DNA from: Kribbella sp. VKM Ac-2569
Lineage (GTDB): Bacteria > Actinomycetota > Actinomycetes > Propionibacteriales > Kribbellaceae
Direction of reading: 5' to 3'
Assembly: GCF_004216905.1 (NCBI RefSeq)
Contig: NZ_SGXJ01000001.1
Span: 1,674,001 to 1,738,000, forward strand
Length of the DNA: 64,000 bases
The notes beneath the pieces were generated by a model, which searched no databases, was not told the DNA's origin, and worked only from the letters and a program-made list of their open reading frames with translations. The translations under genes and the position numbers were made by a program. Shown here in pieces: positions 63,891 to 64,000 of the stretch (its first letter is position 1; every line of letters starts with the position of its first letter).

Positions 63891-64000
63891 GTGCGAAATT
63901 ACTGGTCGCTGCTCCCAGCTATCGTCGTGATCGTCGTTCTGATCCTGGTCTATGCCGTTCCGACCATCATCAATCCGCAATGGACGAGCTCGATCACGGC
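63891..64000 (+). CDS. membrane protein, 5' fragment cut by window edge
   Basis: GTG 63891 opens a frame of at least 36 residues beginning VRNYWSLLPAIVVIVVLIL, one clear transmembrane helix followed by VYAVPTIINPQW. It is divergent from the IclR gene. The product cannot be identified from this fragment. Confidence 0.55.
   Translation, partial: MRNYWSLLPAIVVIVVLILVYAVPTIINPQWTSSIT

Overview
This 64 kb window is high-GC DNA from an actinobacterium. Codons strongly prefer G/C in the third position, GTG starts are frequent, Tat-type RR signal peptides occur, and the order of housekeeping genes matches mycobacteria and their relatives. A soil genus such as Kribbella or another nocardioid/streptomycete relative fits best, but that placement is an inference from gene content and not a measured match.

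1-10 kb is a conserved core. Read on the minus strand from 8.5 kb leftward it runs clpS, a DUF2017 gene, mec (JAMM protease), cysO (sulfur carrier), cysM, murI and an MBL-fold phosphodiesterase of the Rv1339 type, with pncB divergent from clpS. This is the Mycobacterium Rv1330c-Rv1339 order with extra genes spliced in: an aldo/keto reductase, a DinB protein and two small membrane proteins. 10-17 kb carries a PepSY membrane protein, an alditol-oxidase-like flavoenzyme, a secreted protein, a DUF218 membrane protein and an MFS exporter. 16.8-17.7 kb is a gene-poor island holding the wreck of a NarL/LuxR response regulator followed by a run of nested inverted repeats.

17.7-28 kb is carbohydrate-centred. 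It has a secreted beta-propeller protein, a Tat-exported clan-A glycosidase, a divergent LacI repressor with two matching operators, an FAD oxidoreductase and a sugar ABC importer lacking its own ATPase. 28-38.4 kb is filled by two translationally coupled giant genes (2254 and 1214 aa) of no recognised function. The first contains an OmpA-like segment and a long beta-rich region. This pair is the best candidate for an undescribed system here.

38.4-49.5 kb holds SDRs, nicotinamidase (pncA), an HxlR regulator, a GntR-creatininase-esterase-AbgT cassette, a secreted 5'-nucleotidase, a secreted polysaccharide deacetylase and two paralogous membrane proteins. 49.5-64 kb contains a scattered tyrosine catabolic pathway: hppD with a divergent Lrp regulator, hmgA, an unknown gene, fahA, and an IclR regulator. 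Interleaved are a 1250-aa GH101 endo-alpha-N-acetylgalactosaminidase, a CseA-CseB-CseC-like envelope-stress module without its sigma factor, and a GlcD-type oxidase. No tRNA, rRNA, CRISPR array, insertion sequence or prophage gene was seen.
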